Origin: Chrysemys picta bellii
Taxonomy: Eukaryota > Chordata > Testudines > Emydidae
Direction of reading: 5' to 3'
DNA length: 64,000 nt
Assembly (NCBI RefSeq): GCF_011386835.1
Contig: NC_088809.1
Coordinates: forward strand, 20,923,567-20,987,566
Both the position numbers and the translations under genes were made by a program. Below, piece by piece: positions 10,730 through 21,294 of this stretch. Numbering within the stretch: position 1 is the first letter of the stretch; the number at the start of each line of letters is the position of its first letter. The notes below the pieces were generated by a model, which saw nothing but the letters and a program-made list of their open reading frames with translations, did no database searches and was not told the origin of the DNA.

Positions 10730-11075
10730 TGATTGAAATTGAAACAAAAACCAACCGTTTTCATGGTCTATTTTCATTGTGGTTGAAATTTTCTGGGTTT
10801 TCATCCTGGTTTTCCCCCCCTCAGAAAATATTCCGAGTAAAAGAAAAAAATGGTTTTTGAAAACTGTTTTTGAGTTAAAAAAAAAATCAGATTTCAATTT
10901 TAAAAGTTTCAGGTTTTAAATAAAAAACCCAGAAACCAAAAAAATCTAAAACCAGAAAAAAAATTAACTGAAAACTGGTTAATAATCAACAATTATTTTT
11001 GAAAAATGAATTTTTTCCCTGAGAAATTAAAAAAAAAAGTTCAAACTGTCCTGTGAAAAATAATTGTCATTTATT
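10730..11075. repeat. A/T-rich TTTCAT/GAAA repeat family
   Basis: Dense alternation of 'ttgaaattttctgggtttt', 'aaaaccagaaaaaaaatt' and similar phrases with their complements. It ends 'aaccggttctatg', which mirrors 'tagaac' type starts of other copies. Confidence 0.5.
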
Positions 11076-11647
11076 AACCGGTTCTATGGGTCGATCTCAC
11101 CCTTCCCTCTTATTTACTGACATTTTACTCTTCAAACACGGTCGTTTCCCCTTTCAATAGCTTCTTTGCCGCAGCCACGCCCAACTCACTTTTCTTCCCA
11201 CAATGCATTTCCTCTGACTCACCCGGTGCTGCTCCCAGGCATGGGGAAGGAAGCAGAGGGATTGTGCTGCTGCTGGGTAAAATGGATCATCAGTCAATGA
11301 CTCCAGTGGCCAGTTGTTCCAGAGCCACATAGGGAGTCAGGCCTACTAGTCAGAGCATGTTGGTCAGCCTCCCATCTAGCGTGGCAAGTGACTCTCCCTT
11401 GATCATCTCTCCTCCTGTCTCCTCTCTCCCCCGCTGATTCTTTGCAATGAGGCGCATCGCTCCCCACGTTGATGATTCGAGTACCTGGGGTCAGCTCTGC
11501 AGTCCACAGCGCTGCGTTACTTGGCAACTCATCTCCCACCTCCCCCGGGCTGGTGTGTTGCCATAGCGATGCCTGCTCGAACAGGTGCACTGAAGGGAGA
11601 TTGCCACAAAGCAGCTGCTGCTTCTAATTGGCCTGCAATGGTTTAAA
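11076..11647. other. unclassified non-coding sequence
   Basis: No repeat, exon or RNA gene recognised. Confidence 0.5.
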
Positions 11648-11712
11648 TTGTGTGCACCTGTGCGAGTGCACGGGTGTGTGTGCATGGGCGTGTGTGCACC
11701 GGCATGTGGGCA
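11648..11712. repeat. imperfect GT/GTGC microsatellite
   Basis: 'gtgtgcacctgtgcgagtgc' continues into 'gggtgtgtgtgcatgggc' and similar units. Confidence 0.75.
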
Positions 11713-11764
11713 CGCTCTCATGTTCTGGGTGCAATCCAGACCGGTGAGGGATGGTGTCATCACA

Positions 11765-12927
11765 TGCCCAGAAACCCAAGGTGCTTCTGCTGCTGAAGCT
11801 CCCTTGTCCGGACGCTCCCAGCCAGCAGACAATCGTGCCCTGAGCGTCTGTATGATAAGCTACCTGGACCAGCAGCTCTGACTCCAGCCACCTGCTTGCT
11901 ACACCCAGCCACACTCTGGCCTCCACCAGACTTGGTTCCACTTGGCAAATGACCCCAACACCCCTCAGTCCCAAATTGTCCCAAAACCATGTGCTCTGCA
12001 ATCTCCGGGCCATTCAGAGGAATAATAGGGTTCATTTGCTCCTCCAAAGAGACAAACTGCACAGCTTATCGCTTTAACTGGAGTTAGAAATCATTTCAGC
12101 TCAAACACAGCACGGGGTCAGCTTAGAGTAAAACTAAAACAAGTATGTTAAAAAAAGAGAGAGAGAATTTTAAGTGAGTTTAAGTGCAAAGGGTAGAGTT
12201 AGAAATGGTTACATACATATCAAAGTGAAAAATACTTTCTAGTGGTTAAGACTTAACACAACAAGGTTGTAGGCCTTTGTTCAAGGTAGTTTCCTTATTA
12301 ATCTACCTTCCAGCACCAGAGCTGACCACCCATCTGATCAGGATTTCCCACGAAGTCCAAAGCGCTCACTTCCTGGTATTCTCAAGTGAATGATATCTTG
12401 GGACTGTTTGATAAGCCTTTGCAATAGATTCTTCTGCAAGTTACCCCCAAAGCTAAGTTCATTCAAGGTGTGAGGACAAAGAGATGGAGTCTGCTGGTGA
12501 AGGAAATTCCATGCTGGTTTCTTCCCCTGCTGGTGTTTGCTAAAATGCAAATTAATCTGTCCTTGCCCTCTCTGATGCAAATGAATGGCCACTTGGCATG
12601 TGATTGCTAATTGACACTGATGCTTTGTCCTTTGGCTGGGAGAAACCTGTTTACCCGCTTCCCAGACTTGTCTGTTAAACATGTTTTAATTCCACATTTC
12701 CTTCAAATGTGTATGATCCCTTGGGTATTTTCCATATACAAACCACACAAGAACAAAAATGATCAGCGAGTTATTAGTTTTCTGATGATAGCATGCATGA
12801 CACATCTTGGGTACAGTTTATGACATTAATGAATTGGGGTACACTGAATGGGTAAGGCCAGCTGTGCTCACTACCAGATAACAGCGAGCCCCTTACCCTC
12901 TTGCACTGGGATGCTGTTAGGGTCACA
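11765..12927 (-). mobile_element. LTR-like element (probable solo LTR)
   Basis: On the minus strand it starts TGTGACCC at 12927 and runs through 'cattcagtgtaccccaattc' and a long A/T-rich middle. The plus strand shows 'attttaagtgagtttaagtg' and 'tccttctgatg'-poor, repeat-free sequence typical of turtle ERV LTRs as I remember them. The left border is uncertain and no target duplication was found. There is no open frame of note. Confidence 0.5.
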
Positions 12928-12957
12928 CATGCATATTGATGTGGGGTGGGGTGTGCC

Positions 12958-13118
12958 CAAGTGTGTGCGCCTGCCTGAATGATTGTGAATGTGTGCGTGT
13001 GTATATGAGTAGGTGTGTGTGTGCATGAGTGTGTGTGTGTTTGGGAATGCATGTGTGTGCATGAGTGCAAAGGAGAGTGTTCACATGCATATGCATGGAT
13101 GTGTGTGTGTATGTCTTA
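12958..13118. repeat. imperfect TG microsatellite
   Basis: The plus strand is dominated by 'gtgtgtgtgtgcatgagtg' type units with interruptions. Frames on both strands (peptides rich in H/T or C/V) are by-products. Confidence 0.88.
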
Positions 13119-13205
13119 AAACCTCTTGCTCTATACGCTCTGGGGGGCAGGAACTCTGCCTTTGTTTTGTACAGCACCGTGCACATAAATTGAAATGTAT
13201 TAATG
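13119..13205 (+). repeat. L2/MIR-type tail fragment
   Basis: 'gctctggggggcaggaactc' and 'tgttttgtacagcaccgtgc' match the tail type. Confidence 0.6.
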
Positions 13206-14182
13206 CCCCTTTTCAACCTGAGCAGCTAGTCAAAGTTTGGGGCCCTGGGAACGTTCCAGGTGGGATAGAAATTAGTGATAGGTATTTCTTGGACACATTT
13301 TTTTTACTTACAAAGAATGTACAAAGTCCTGTGTCTCTGAACACAGAAAGATCAAACAACAGGAACCAGCTGCTTCTGCTCCCAGCACTCGTTTCTTCCT
13401 CTCTGACTTCCTTTTCTGTCTCTCCATCTTGCTCAGGTTTTGTCCATTCTGCCGCCTCGCCTCCACCCACCCAAAACAATACTCCTGGGTGAGTTCACGT
13501 ACTCTCCTTGTGTCTTAGGTGGTGGCTTAGCCTTCCAGTTATGGTAACTGAATTGCTTTTAGCTCCGCAGGGCCCTGGCTGGCCTTCCTATAAGCGTCCC
13601 TCACCCTGGAGCATGCAGAGGGGATTCCAGAGTGGGGCTGAAACAGGGCAGGCCCAAGGAAGGATGGGGGGGTGGCCAGGGCAGACCCGCAGTGCTCCAG
13701 AGTAACCCCAGGGCTTGTACCAGGAATTAAGTTGGCTCTTGACTGCTCCTGAACAAGGGAGGAGGAAACTGCTTCCTCCCACCCACCCCCAGCCTCAGAG
13801 CCCCTCCAGGGATGAATTCCCTTCAGGGAGCGCCTCACATGGAGACGTGGTCAAGAAAGCTCCCAGCAATGGGCCTGGCTCCAGTGCTTCGGTTTCAGCT
13901 GCTCCCCAGCAACCTGGGACACAGCAATGGCGAGTTTTCTTGTTCGCTTTTTACTGGTGCTTTGGAATTCATTCTTTGGAATGAAGTTGGCCGGGCACTT
14001 TCCAGGCCAACCGGAGAGGTGAGGTCCCTGCCCGGCGGAGAGATCCAATGCGCTGCCTTACAGGTGCTCCAGCCTGCCTACGGGGCACTGAGGCTGCACC
14101 ATCCGTGTCACTGCAAGCATCTGTCATGGATGGCCTACAGGGGGCAGTATGCTTCCTGTCTGAGATTTCAGCTGCCCTGAAG
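13206..14182. other. unclassified GC-rich sequence
   Basis: No repeat family recognised. Frames of 90-160 codons on both strands overlap one another and show no domain. Confidence 0.5.
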
Positions 14183-14201
14183 CCCCCCCCCCCCCCCCCC
14201 C
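14183..14201. repeat. poly-C run of 19
   Basis: An uninterrupted run of C; a likely place for assembly or length error. Confidence 0.95.
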
Positions 14202-14287
14202 GCCCACATGGCAGCTGTGCTGGGGGTGGCGTTTTAGGATTAATTGGGGGGGGGGAGGAAGGGGGCATCACTAATGCTCCTGACCAT

Positions 14288-14525
14288 TTGGCCTTACGGA
14301 TGGGGCAGTGACTGGCCCTCAGGAGACCTGGGTTCTAGTTACTAATTGGGTCTAGTCTCTGCTACTAATTTGCTGGCTGGCCTTGGGTAAGTCACTTTCC
14401 CCTCCCGCCCTTTGCCCGCCTCTTCTCTGGAGACCGGGAGCTCTCTGGGACAGAGACTGTCTCTCAATGGCTGACAGGTGGGAGCGGGGCCAGCAATTGC
14501 CTCCGAAAGATCTGTGTAAATAAAG
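14288..14525 (+). repeat. MIR-like CORE-SINE
   Basis: 'gacctgggttctagtt', 'gctggccttgggtaagtcac' and the tail 'gggacagagactgtctctca' follow in order, ending in 'tgtaaataaa'. Confidence 0.75.
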
Positions 14526-15726
14526 TGAAATGGGAGGGGGGGAGCCCCAGGAAACAGGATGTACCGGGGTCCCAACTGGATGGGCCTGTGCCTAGCACCA
14601 TGGGACCCCGCTCTTGCTTAGCACCCCTTGGTGTTTCTCTATTGCATTTGCCTTGGCGTGAGCTTCCGGGCAGGAGCAGTAGCTCGTGTGGGGCTGCGCG
14701 TGGCAGTAGCGGCTCGCTGGCACAGCCGACGGGCCGGGCTCGCTTTCCCCCTCGTTCTGCGCTCCGCAGAGCACTTTGGAAGCCATAAAGCAGTAATTTA
14801 TCGAACAAGTCTTTGGAGAAGGAAAGGAATGAAACCTGCCATATAAATTACGAGGCTGTTGGTGTTTTACGGCTGGCACTAACGCGGTGGCTGCGGAGCT
14901 GCTAATCGAGCCGGGGCCTGGCTCCGTGCAGCCGCCGCCGCTGCTCTGCATTGGACCCAGTTGTATTCAGGGCCAGTTCCTGGCCTGGTGTGAACTGGTG
15001 CAGCTCCATTGGAATCAGTGCTGGCTTATCCCCGCTGAGGATGGGACCCACTGTCCCTAGGGGGAAGGCCGGAGAGGGCAAGGGCTTGCTGGGATCGCTG
15101 CCAAAGAGCCATTCATCAGCTTTGCAAATGTGGCGGGGATCTCTGCTGAACCCCAGGGGCAGCCGGGGTTCCCCATACGGCAAGCTTCCCCACTCCCACT
15201 CCCCCACCCACCTTGAGAGGGCCATTCATTCCCTAGGGGTACCCTCAGGTGTGCCATCGGTGGGGGGATTTCTTTTTGTGCCAGATGGGCACCTGTCCTC
15301 TGGGAGCTGGTCCATGCTTCCCCGCAACCACCACTCTGTCCCCACAGGCCACAAAATAGATGTTAACGACGTCCGCTCATTGCAGACAAAGGGCGGATCT
15401 GAGCTGGGGAAAAGGCAAAACGCTCCATGTACTATATCCATTACATTCCCTTGTAACGTTCACTGCCTCTCAGCATGTCTTGCTTCCAGCCGGGGCAGAA
15501 ATGGAACTGGCCCCATATCCCGCAGTTCCTGGGCCAGCTTTCATAAGGACTTCTGCAGTTGGAATACACCCTCTTGGCTTGCACACGGCTCAGCACATTC
15601 GGACTTTGGATGCCACGCTGGCCTGGTCCATGCGATTGTGTCGTCCTCTCATGGCTATTCTCAGTGACAACAACAGCCGGTGCTGGATTAGAACCCAGGA
15701 CTTCAGCACTAAAATCACAAGAGGTA
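14526..15726. other. unclassified GC-rich sequence
   Basis: A 238-codon frame (14951-15667) has no recognisable domain and overlaps frames on both strands. Bases 14790-14900 are low-repeat and A/T-richer ('cagtaatttatcgaacaagt'), a weak regulatory candidate. Bases 14960-15050 hold a decayed copy of the 'gtgcagctccattgg' motif family seen at 61130-61275. Confidence 0.45.
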
Positions 15727-15985
15727 GCACTGCCTAGTGGGTTGGACACTGGCTGGGGACCTGAGTTCTATTCCTGGCTCAACTCCCACCCTTCTGGGTG
15801 ACCTTTGGCCAAGCTTCTTGCCCACTCTGTGCCTCAGTTTCCCCTCCCACCATTTGTCTGTCTTCTCTGTTTAGATCGCAAGCTTTTCTGGGCAGGGACT
15901 GTCTCTATGTGCAGCACCGAGCGCTATGGGGTCCTAATCTCAGTTGAGGCTGTTGTGGGAAAATACCTAACAACAATAAGCTTCT
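15727..15985 (+). repeat. MIR-like CORE-SINE with full tail
   Basis: One of the most complete copies: 'cactgcctagtgggttgg', 'tattcctggctc', 'ttctgggtgacctttggcca', 'tctgtgcctcagtttcccc', 'gatcgcaagcttttctgg', 'gcagggactgtctctatgtg' and 'gctatggggtcctaatctca'. Confidence 0.9.
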
Positions 15986-16079
15986 TGCAAGCGAGCTAGA
16001 GAAGTTGCTCACAGACAAAGGGGCTTGTTCTGTTAACTCAAGTGGTCGGGTTTCATGCTTTGGATGGTGACGTGTCCAG

Positions 16080-16225
16080 GTCCTGTGGCCTAGTGGCTAG
16101 AACACTTCACTGAGCTCTAGTCCTGGCTCTGCCATTGGTCTGCTGGGTGACTGTGGTCAACTCATGTCACCTCCATGCCTCAGTTTCCCCAGCTAGGTGC
16201 TATTATCATTACCCTCACTGGTGAC
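16080..16225 (+). repeat. MIR-like CORE-SINE
   Basis: 'gtggcctagtggctagaaca', 'agtcctggctctgccattgg', 'tctgctgggtgactgtggtc' and 'catgcctcagtttccccag' are present; the copy lacks the tail. Confidence 0.87.
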
Positions 16226-17559
16226 AGCAGTGTCTGTAGCTGTGTGACTTTGCCCTCACTACACAGACACTGGCAGCACTCGTTAACCCTTTAGGGTGAA
16301 ACTATGGCACAGCCCAGACACTCCACACTCCCGAGACTGGAGACCTCTTTGCAGTCAGGATACCTGTGAGCTGTAGGACCCTTCTCAGTGCTCCGGGGTC
16401 TATTCTAAAAGCAATCACCTGGCGTGTTATTCTGGGGCGGGTGGGGAGGGGTTAAACTCCCGCTGTGCTGTATCCCCCTTCCAGGCCAGGAAAAGATGCA
16501 CCTAGGAGACAGCGGCTGCCGGTGTAATAAAGATGCGGGGAAGGTAGAAACCACTCAGCAATAACCTCGATTGAAATTCTGCATCCGCTGTGGGATTACA
16601 TCCCTCAAACAATAAGGTTACTTCCCCCGGCAAAATGAAAAGTCTTAATAAACGCTACTATTTATTCAGGTGCAGAGTGGAAGGCATCTGATTGAAATTG
16701 GATGGATCAATATTGAAAGTCTCCAATTACTCCCAGCCACCGTGCTCCAAAAAATACCAGCCGGGGCCCTCTTTCCCGTCCCAGTTATTGCAGAGCATAA
16801 ATCTGCCCGAGGGCTGCGCGAAGCACGTTATTAATAGGGAGATTCCAACCTGGGAGGGACTGCGGCTGCCCTCGGGACGAGCTTTCATAGTTTGGAGGGA
16901 GGAGAGGAAATGAAAAGGGAGCGCGTGGGGAGTGGGATTCAGGCAGTCCCATCCCCCTTCCTCTAGCATCTCATCCCACAGGCCAGGGGGTAGCAGGCGT
17001 GGGGAGGGGTTGAAATATTGCAAGCCACAGCACTTTCCATTTTTCCAGACTGCATCCGTTAATCAAGGTAATGGGCCATTTACCCTTCCGCTGTTGGCTC
17101 CTGGTCAATGCTTCATCTTCTCAGGCCTGGCGGGGAGCAGGGCTGCGGTGGGTAAAGAGGGGAAAGGGGGAAGCTATGCTAGGGCAGGAAGGGAATGGGT
17201 GGGCACAGAAGAGGGTGGACTCTATGTCTGACCTGGGCTGGGCCATCATGTTCCATTGTCAATTCTAGGTGGGTCACAGGCAGCTGAAGGTTCAGCTAGA
17301 ATGAAGCTTCAAGATTGTCCATTTCCTCCAGCTGGCCAAACCTCCTCAGGCTTGTGAACAGCCTCCTGCACCAGGCCAAAGCAGGCAGAGGGACCTCGTC
17401 TGCTCACGTGGTGTGGGGGTCAGCTGCCCTCTGTAGCACTGTAGCCGAGTTTTCTGGGAGCCCCATGTGGGGAGAGGGGTTGGACAGGAAGCGTATTGTC
17501 CACAGAACAGTTAGTAACGCCTGGAGCCACTAAGTCTGCTCTCTGTTTTCTTGAGGATG
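16226..17559. other. low-repeat sequence, partly regulatory candidate
   Basis: No interspersed repeat recognised. Bases 16490-16840 are repeat-poor with A/T-rich homeodomain-like words ('cttaataaacgctactattt'). Short frames on both strands look accidental. Confidence 0.4.
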
Positions 17560-17675
17560 ATTTACTATTTGCATTACAGCAGGTTCTAGGAGTCCAAGTC
17601 ATGGTGCTAGATGCTGTTCAAACACAGAACCAAGAGACACTCTCTGCCCCAAACAGCTTACAATCCAAGGCTTGG
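17560..17675 (-). repeat. L2/MIR-type tail fragment
   Basis: The plus strand holds 'atggtgctagatgctgttca' and 'ctctgccccaaacagcttac', the reverse complement of the common tail. Confidence 0.72.
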
Positions 17676-17682
17676 CCAACAC

Positions 17683-17835
17683 CTAAAAGTTAGGTCAATT
17701 TAGCTACATTGCACAGAGCTATGAAAAATTCTGCGCCCGAGGCAACATAATTAGGCTGACCTAGACCCCGTTGTAGACGCAATGGAAAAATTCTTCCGTC
17801 AATCGTGGCTGTGCTGCTGTAGCGTAGATACACCC
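17683..17835. repeat. MITE-like repeat, 'agtgtagac' family
   Basis: Shared blocks with 43725-43955 are 'gaaaaattctgc', a 'tgacctag' block and a closing 'gctgtagcgtagatacaccc'. Related copies begin or end in 'tgtctacact'-like termini. Confidence 0.5.
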
Positions 17836-17994
17836 TAAGCATCAGGCACGTGACAGCAGGCAGATTCAGACAGACTGACAGGGAGCACAATGAGACAATA
17901 ACACCAGTCAAATTGAGTCCAGTTTCAGTGTGTCTCCTGCTGATCGACAGATGTCAATGTAGCAGTCCCAGCTCAGGAGCAGAGCGGGTGAAAA

Positions 17995-18240
17995 TAGCTC
18001 ATTTCATTGCCATGAAAAGTTTCAAACGAAACCGTTTCGTTTAAGATTCTGGGTGGCCAATTTCCTTTGTTTGACCCAAAAAATCAAACAAAGATTTTAT
18101 TGTCATTTCAATACGTGGGGCGGGGGGTCAAAGAGGGGGTCAAACTCAAACTCTGGCCACAAAACATTTTTGACGTTGACCTAACTGGATTTTTCTACTC
18201 AAAAAGAATTCCGTTCCGTTCTAAAGTGGAACAATAATTT
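17995..18240. repeat. A/T-rich TTTCAT/GAAA repeat family
   Basis: 'gaaaagtttcaaacgaaacc' and 'gaattccgttccgttctaaa' are typical phrases; the end runs into A/T-rich sequence. Confidence 0.45.
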
Positions 18241-18550
18241 AATAATTAAGCAATAATAATAATTAATAATAATTCCTGAGTAGAGGTGGTAACATTTTTC
18301 ATATTACATAATAATAATAAATTACAAATAATTACTCAATCAATAATTGCTAATGACGGTTTCATATGAATTATTCTTTAGCCATACTTAATATATAAAT
18401 TGTGAATGATTATTAATTTTGATTAATCAATTGCTCATACTTAATATTAATTGTGGGTTGTTGTTAATTAGTTATGGATTATTGCTGACTATTAATTAAT
18501 TAGGAATTATTAATCACCATTTATTAGTGTTATTTGTTAGTATTTTATTA
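18241..18550. repeat. AT-rich low-complexity (TAAT-rich)
   Basis: Dense 'aataataataattaat' and 'ttaattaat' words over about 300 bp. Confidence 0.75.
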
Positions 18551-18564
18551 TTAGATTTGCAGTA

Positions 18565-18665
18565 GTGTCTGAGGTTGCCAGTCAGGACCCACTGTGCCTG
18601 ATGCCGGGCGTCCATAACAAGCAAGACAGGTCCTGACCCACAATGGAAGTTTACAATCTAAGAGA
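18565..18665 (-). repeat. L2/MIR-type tail fragment
   Basis: 'gtcaggacccactgtgcctg' and 'ggaagtttacaatctaagag' match the reverse-complemented tail. Confidence 0.6.
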
Positions 18666-18717
18666 TCACTCTCTTCATCTACATAGGTCTGTGTTTCTAG
18701 TTATTGGCCGCTGCTGG

Positions 18718-18917
18718 TGTAACCCACACACCTCCTGGGTGTGGTGTTGTGTCCCAGCTAGTGGCTCCGAGACCACTTAGCGAGAGAGAGTTAAATGAGT
18801 TTGCTCTACAGCCTTAGCTAACAGCCAGGTGGTTTTTAGCTCACGTGGTAGAGGCTCATGCACAGAGGTCCCAGGTTCGATTCTGCTCGCTGACACACAG
18901 GGTCTGTCGGTGTTACA
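18718..18917 (+). mobile_element. LTR of a TRIM-like element, copy 1
   Basis: The 200-bp repeat begins TGTAAC and ends GTTACA, as retroviral-type LTRs do (TG..CA). It is followed after 2 bp by a primer-binding site. It contains tRNA-like A and B boxes at 18837-18848 and 18874-18884. A second full copy lies at 19253-19471 on the other strand. Confidence 0.8.
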
Positions 18918-18919
18918 AG

Positions 18920-18937
18920 TGGGGGCTCGTCCAGGAT
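18920..18937 (+). promoter_or_regulatory. primer-binding site, tRNA-Pro type
   Basis: TGGGGGCTCGTCCAGGAT matches the known tRNA-Pro site of many retroviral-type elements at 17 of 18 positions (established knowledge, recalled). It sits 2 bp after the LTR end, the expected place. The minus-strand copy at 19228-19252 carries an insertion. Confidence 0.8.
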
Positions 18938-18984
18938 TTCAAGTGGGAAGACTCTGAAGCACGGCCCAAACTCATTTTATCTCT

Positions 18985-19092
18985 GTGTCAGAGGCATAGC
19001 CGTGTTAGTCTGTTTGTTATCCACAAAAACAACAAGGAGGCTGGTGGCACCAAGACTAACAGATTTATTTGGGCATAAGCTTTTATTTCTCT
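18985..19092 (+). mobile_element. short retroposon, 'gtagccgtgtta' family, nested
   Basis: It carries 'catagccgtgttagtctgtt', 'ggctggtggcacc' and 'gactaacagatttatttggg'. A 14-bp duplication CTCATTTTATCTCT (18971-18984 and 19093-19106) shows that it landed inside the minus-strand LTR fragment. Same family as 9279-9401. Confidence 0.85.
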
Positions 19093-19252
19093 CTCATTTT
19101 ATCTCTCTCTCTAAGTGGTCTCGGTGCCACTAGTTGGGACAGAGCACCACACCCAGGAGGTGTGTGGGTTACACACTTCCCCTAGCTAAGGAAGCACGTC
19201 CCGAGCTTCAGAGTCTTCCCAGTTGAAATCCCAGACGAGCCCCACCCCCACT

Positions 19253-19471
19253 TGTAACATCAACAGACCCCAGTCGTCGGCAGGTGGAATTGAACCAGGG
19301 ACCTCTAGAACTTAGTGCATGAGCCTCTACCACATGAGCTAAAAATCACGAGCTAAAAACCACCTGGCTGTTAGCTAAGGCTGTAAAGAGACTCATTTTC
19401 TCCCTCTCTCTCCGTGGTTTTGGTGCCAGTAGATGGGACACAACACCACACCCAGAAGGTGTGTGGTTACA
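19253..19471 (-). mobile_element. LTR of a TRIM-like element, copy 2
   Basis: On the minus strand this 219-bp repeat begins TGTAAC (19471) and ends GTTACA (19253). A box at 19330-19341 and B box at 19286-19296 are kept. Compared with copy 1 it has a small duplication around the 'tttttagctc' block. Confidence 0.8.
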
Positions 19472-20124
19472 CTAACACAGGCTGGGCATGGCAAGGAGGA
19501 AGGGGATAAGGGCAATGCACCAATGTTAACCTTTAATGTCTGAGTACTGTAGGGTCATTCAGTCCAGGACTCAGCCCAGGAGATAGGAGCAAACTTTGTA
19601 AAGGCAGAGATGAGTCTGAGCAGAGATTTGCCGCTGGGGGCAGAACCGATCTCATCACCCGTGAAAATCAGGAGTGGCTCATCCCCAGGCGGTGTGATGA
19701 TACAGGCCGGGCGCCTGTCCGCACGCACTCCTGGCAACTCAGCATGGGCTACACCTGCAATTCCAGCAAAGGATTAGGGACCTGAGCCGCATAAATAAAT
19801 GAGTTAATGGAAGAATTAAATGCAAATTGTAACAGCTTTAAAATGAAAGGCATGTTTTCCAAAAGTGCTTCCAATACTGGTCCTTATTTCTGCAGTAATA
19901 TAACTACCAGCCAGAGCTTGAGTCATTATCATCAGAACAAAAAGGAAGATTTGAAAGTCCAATTTAATTTCCTCCTTGGAAAGAGCCTTTTATTTCTCTC
20001 TCTCTCTCCTAGCAGGAAGGACCATTTTCGTGGCTTGAAGCAGCTCCATCCCTATTGCAAACAGCGGAAGGAATCTATCAGCATTCTCACCTGGATGCCA
20101 GGAGCTCACTTAGTAGTAGCAATA
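19472..20124. other. unclassified non-coding sequence
   Basis: No repeat family recognised. A short 'tctctctctctcc' run lies near 19995. Confidence 0.5.
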
Positions 20125-20350
20125 TGGTAGCACCGAGAGGACCCAACTTAGATCAAGGTCCTCTGGTGCTAGGTGCTGTACAGAAATATTGTAAGAAATG
20201 CTCCCTGCCCCAAAGAGTTTACAGTCTAAATAGACAAAGGCTAGGAGGGGAAACTGCGGCACAGAGAGGGGAAATGACTGGTCCAGGGTCATACAGCAGA
20301 GCGAGGAATAGAATCCAAGTCTTCTAATTTGCAGTTTACAATGCTGCCTC
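20125..20350 (-). repeat. MIR-like CORE-SINE, nearly full length
   Basis: The plus strand reads as reverse complement of the full unit: 'gtgctaggtgctgtacag', 'ctgccccaaagagtttacag', 'ggcacagagaggggaaatga', 'gtccagggtcatacagcaga' and 'ggaatagaatccaagtcttc'. Confidence 0.9.
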
Positions 20351-20771
20351 TTCACAGTCTCCTGTGGTGTCCCTGTTGGCCTGGCTCTCCTGGATGGTCT
20401 CGTATCACTTTGCAGGGTTGCGGACACTGTCTTGGAATACAGCAGTCAGCTCTGGGCATCGCCATGAAGATAGTGGCAAAACAGAAGGTGTTCAGGGAGA
20501 ACAACAAATGGAATAGGGTGAGTGGCCGGAGTGATGGGCACCATGGACTTCAATAGGGCTTGCTTCACTGCCAACTAGATTCAACATCCTTAGGGCAAAG
20601 GGCAGGGAATGAGACATGGCATTAGCAGAGGCAAAAGGCTAATGCAGTCTGGGGGCTGTGCATGCAGACGCACTGGGCGCGGGAACAGGGAAGCCGTTGT
20701 GTCTCGGCATGGAGAGTGCACCTGGAATAGCCCTTTCAGTGCTGGGGACCATGATGACACAAAAGTAGGAG
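20351..20771. other. unclassified non-coding sequence
   Basis: No repeat or exon recognised. Confidence 0.45.
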
Positions 20772-20925
20772 AATCATAGAAATCTAGGGTTGGAAGGGAC
20801 CTTGAGAGGTTGCCTAGACCAACCCCCTGCACTGAAGCAGGACCAAGTAAACCGAGACCATCCCTACCAGTTGTTTGTCCAACCTGTTGTTAAAAAACTT
20901 CAATGACAGGGATTCTCAAGAGAGA
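20772..20925 (-). repeat. CR1 LINE 3' end fragment
   Basis: The plus strand starts 'gaatcatagaaatctagggt' and continues 'tggaagggaccttgagagg', 'accaaccccctgcactgaag' and 'ttgtttgtccaacctg'. This is the reverse complement of a CR1 3' end. Confidence 0.9.
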
Positions 20926-20989
20926 CATGGGGATTCTCGAGAGAGACACCGAAATGGTAGTGGGGATGGAAGGACTGGCTTGGGACGAA

Positions 20990-21195
20990 AAGGAAAACAC
21001 AGCGCTCGTCCAAAATTTCTCATTGAAAACTTTTTTTTTCCAATGAAAAATGCCCTTTGCAAGAAAACGTCCCTTTTTGGTCAGAATTTTTCAGATTTTT
21101 AGGGAAAAAAACAAACTCCCAAATCTGACATTTTTCACTTTTTGGTTGTCAAATATGTTTGTCTGTTTTTCTAAAAGTTCTGTTCTATGAGTCAT
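20990..21195. repeat. A/T-rich TTTCAT/GAAA repeat family
   Basis: 'atttctcattgaaaactt', 'tccaatgaaaaatgcc' and 'gtcagaatttttcagatttt' are typical phrases. Confidence 0.5.
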
Positions 21196-21199
21196 TTTT

Positions 21200-21290
21200 G
21201 GGCAGTTCTTTGGCTTGTGTTACACAGGAGATCAGATTAGATGATTACAATGGTTCCTTCTGGCTTTGGAATCTGTGAATCTATGACTAT
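21200..21290 (+). repeat. CR1 LINE 3' tail
   Basis: 'cttgtgttacacaggagatc', 'agattagatgattacaatgg' and the end 'aatctgtgaatctatgact' are the last blocks of CR1. It lies between two A/T-rich family stretches. Confidence 0.82.
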
Positions 21291-21294
21291 CTAA

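Larger units (their letters stand above)
18718..19471. mobile_element. TRIM-like composite, head-to-head
   Basis: Plus strand: LTR 18718-18917 and about 50 bp of internal sequence. Minus strand: LTR 19471-19253, a 79-bp internal region 19252-19174, then the first part of another LTR from 19173 leftward (19093-19173 plus 18971-18984, split by a retroposon). The 79 bp hold the primer-binding site and, next to the following LTR, the purine tract AGGGGAAG (19176-19183). Nothing in them can encode a protein. Outer ends are TGTAAC and GTTACA, but flanks show no target duplication. Known TRIMs have the same design; this one must have relied on proteins from another element. Confidence 0.75.

Noticed and set aside
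14951..15667. 238-codon frame as a possible exon
   Set aside because: No domain, overlapping frames on both strands, and it contains a decayed dispersed motif.
18834..18904. Functional tRNA gene
   Set aside because: Only the A and B boxes fit; a full cloverleaf with paired acceptor stem is not visible and the segment is part of an LTR.
18718..19471. Simple autonomous endogenous retrovirus
   Set aside because: No gag, pol or env remnant; the internal region is 79 bp at the better copy.
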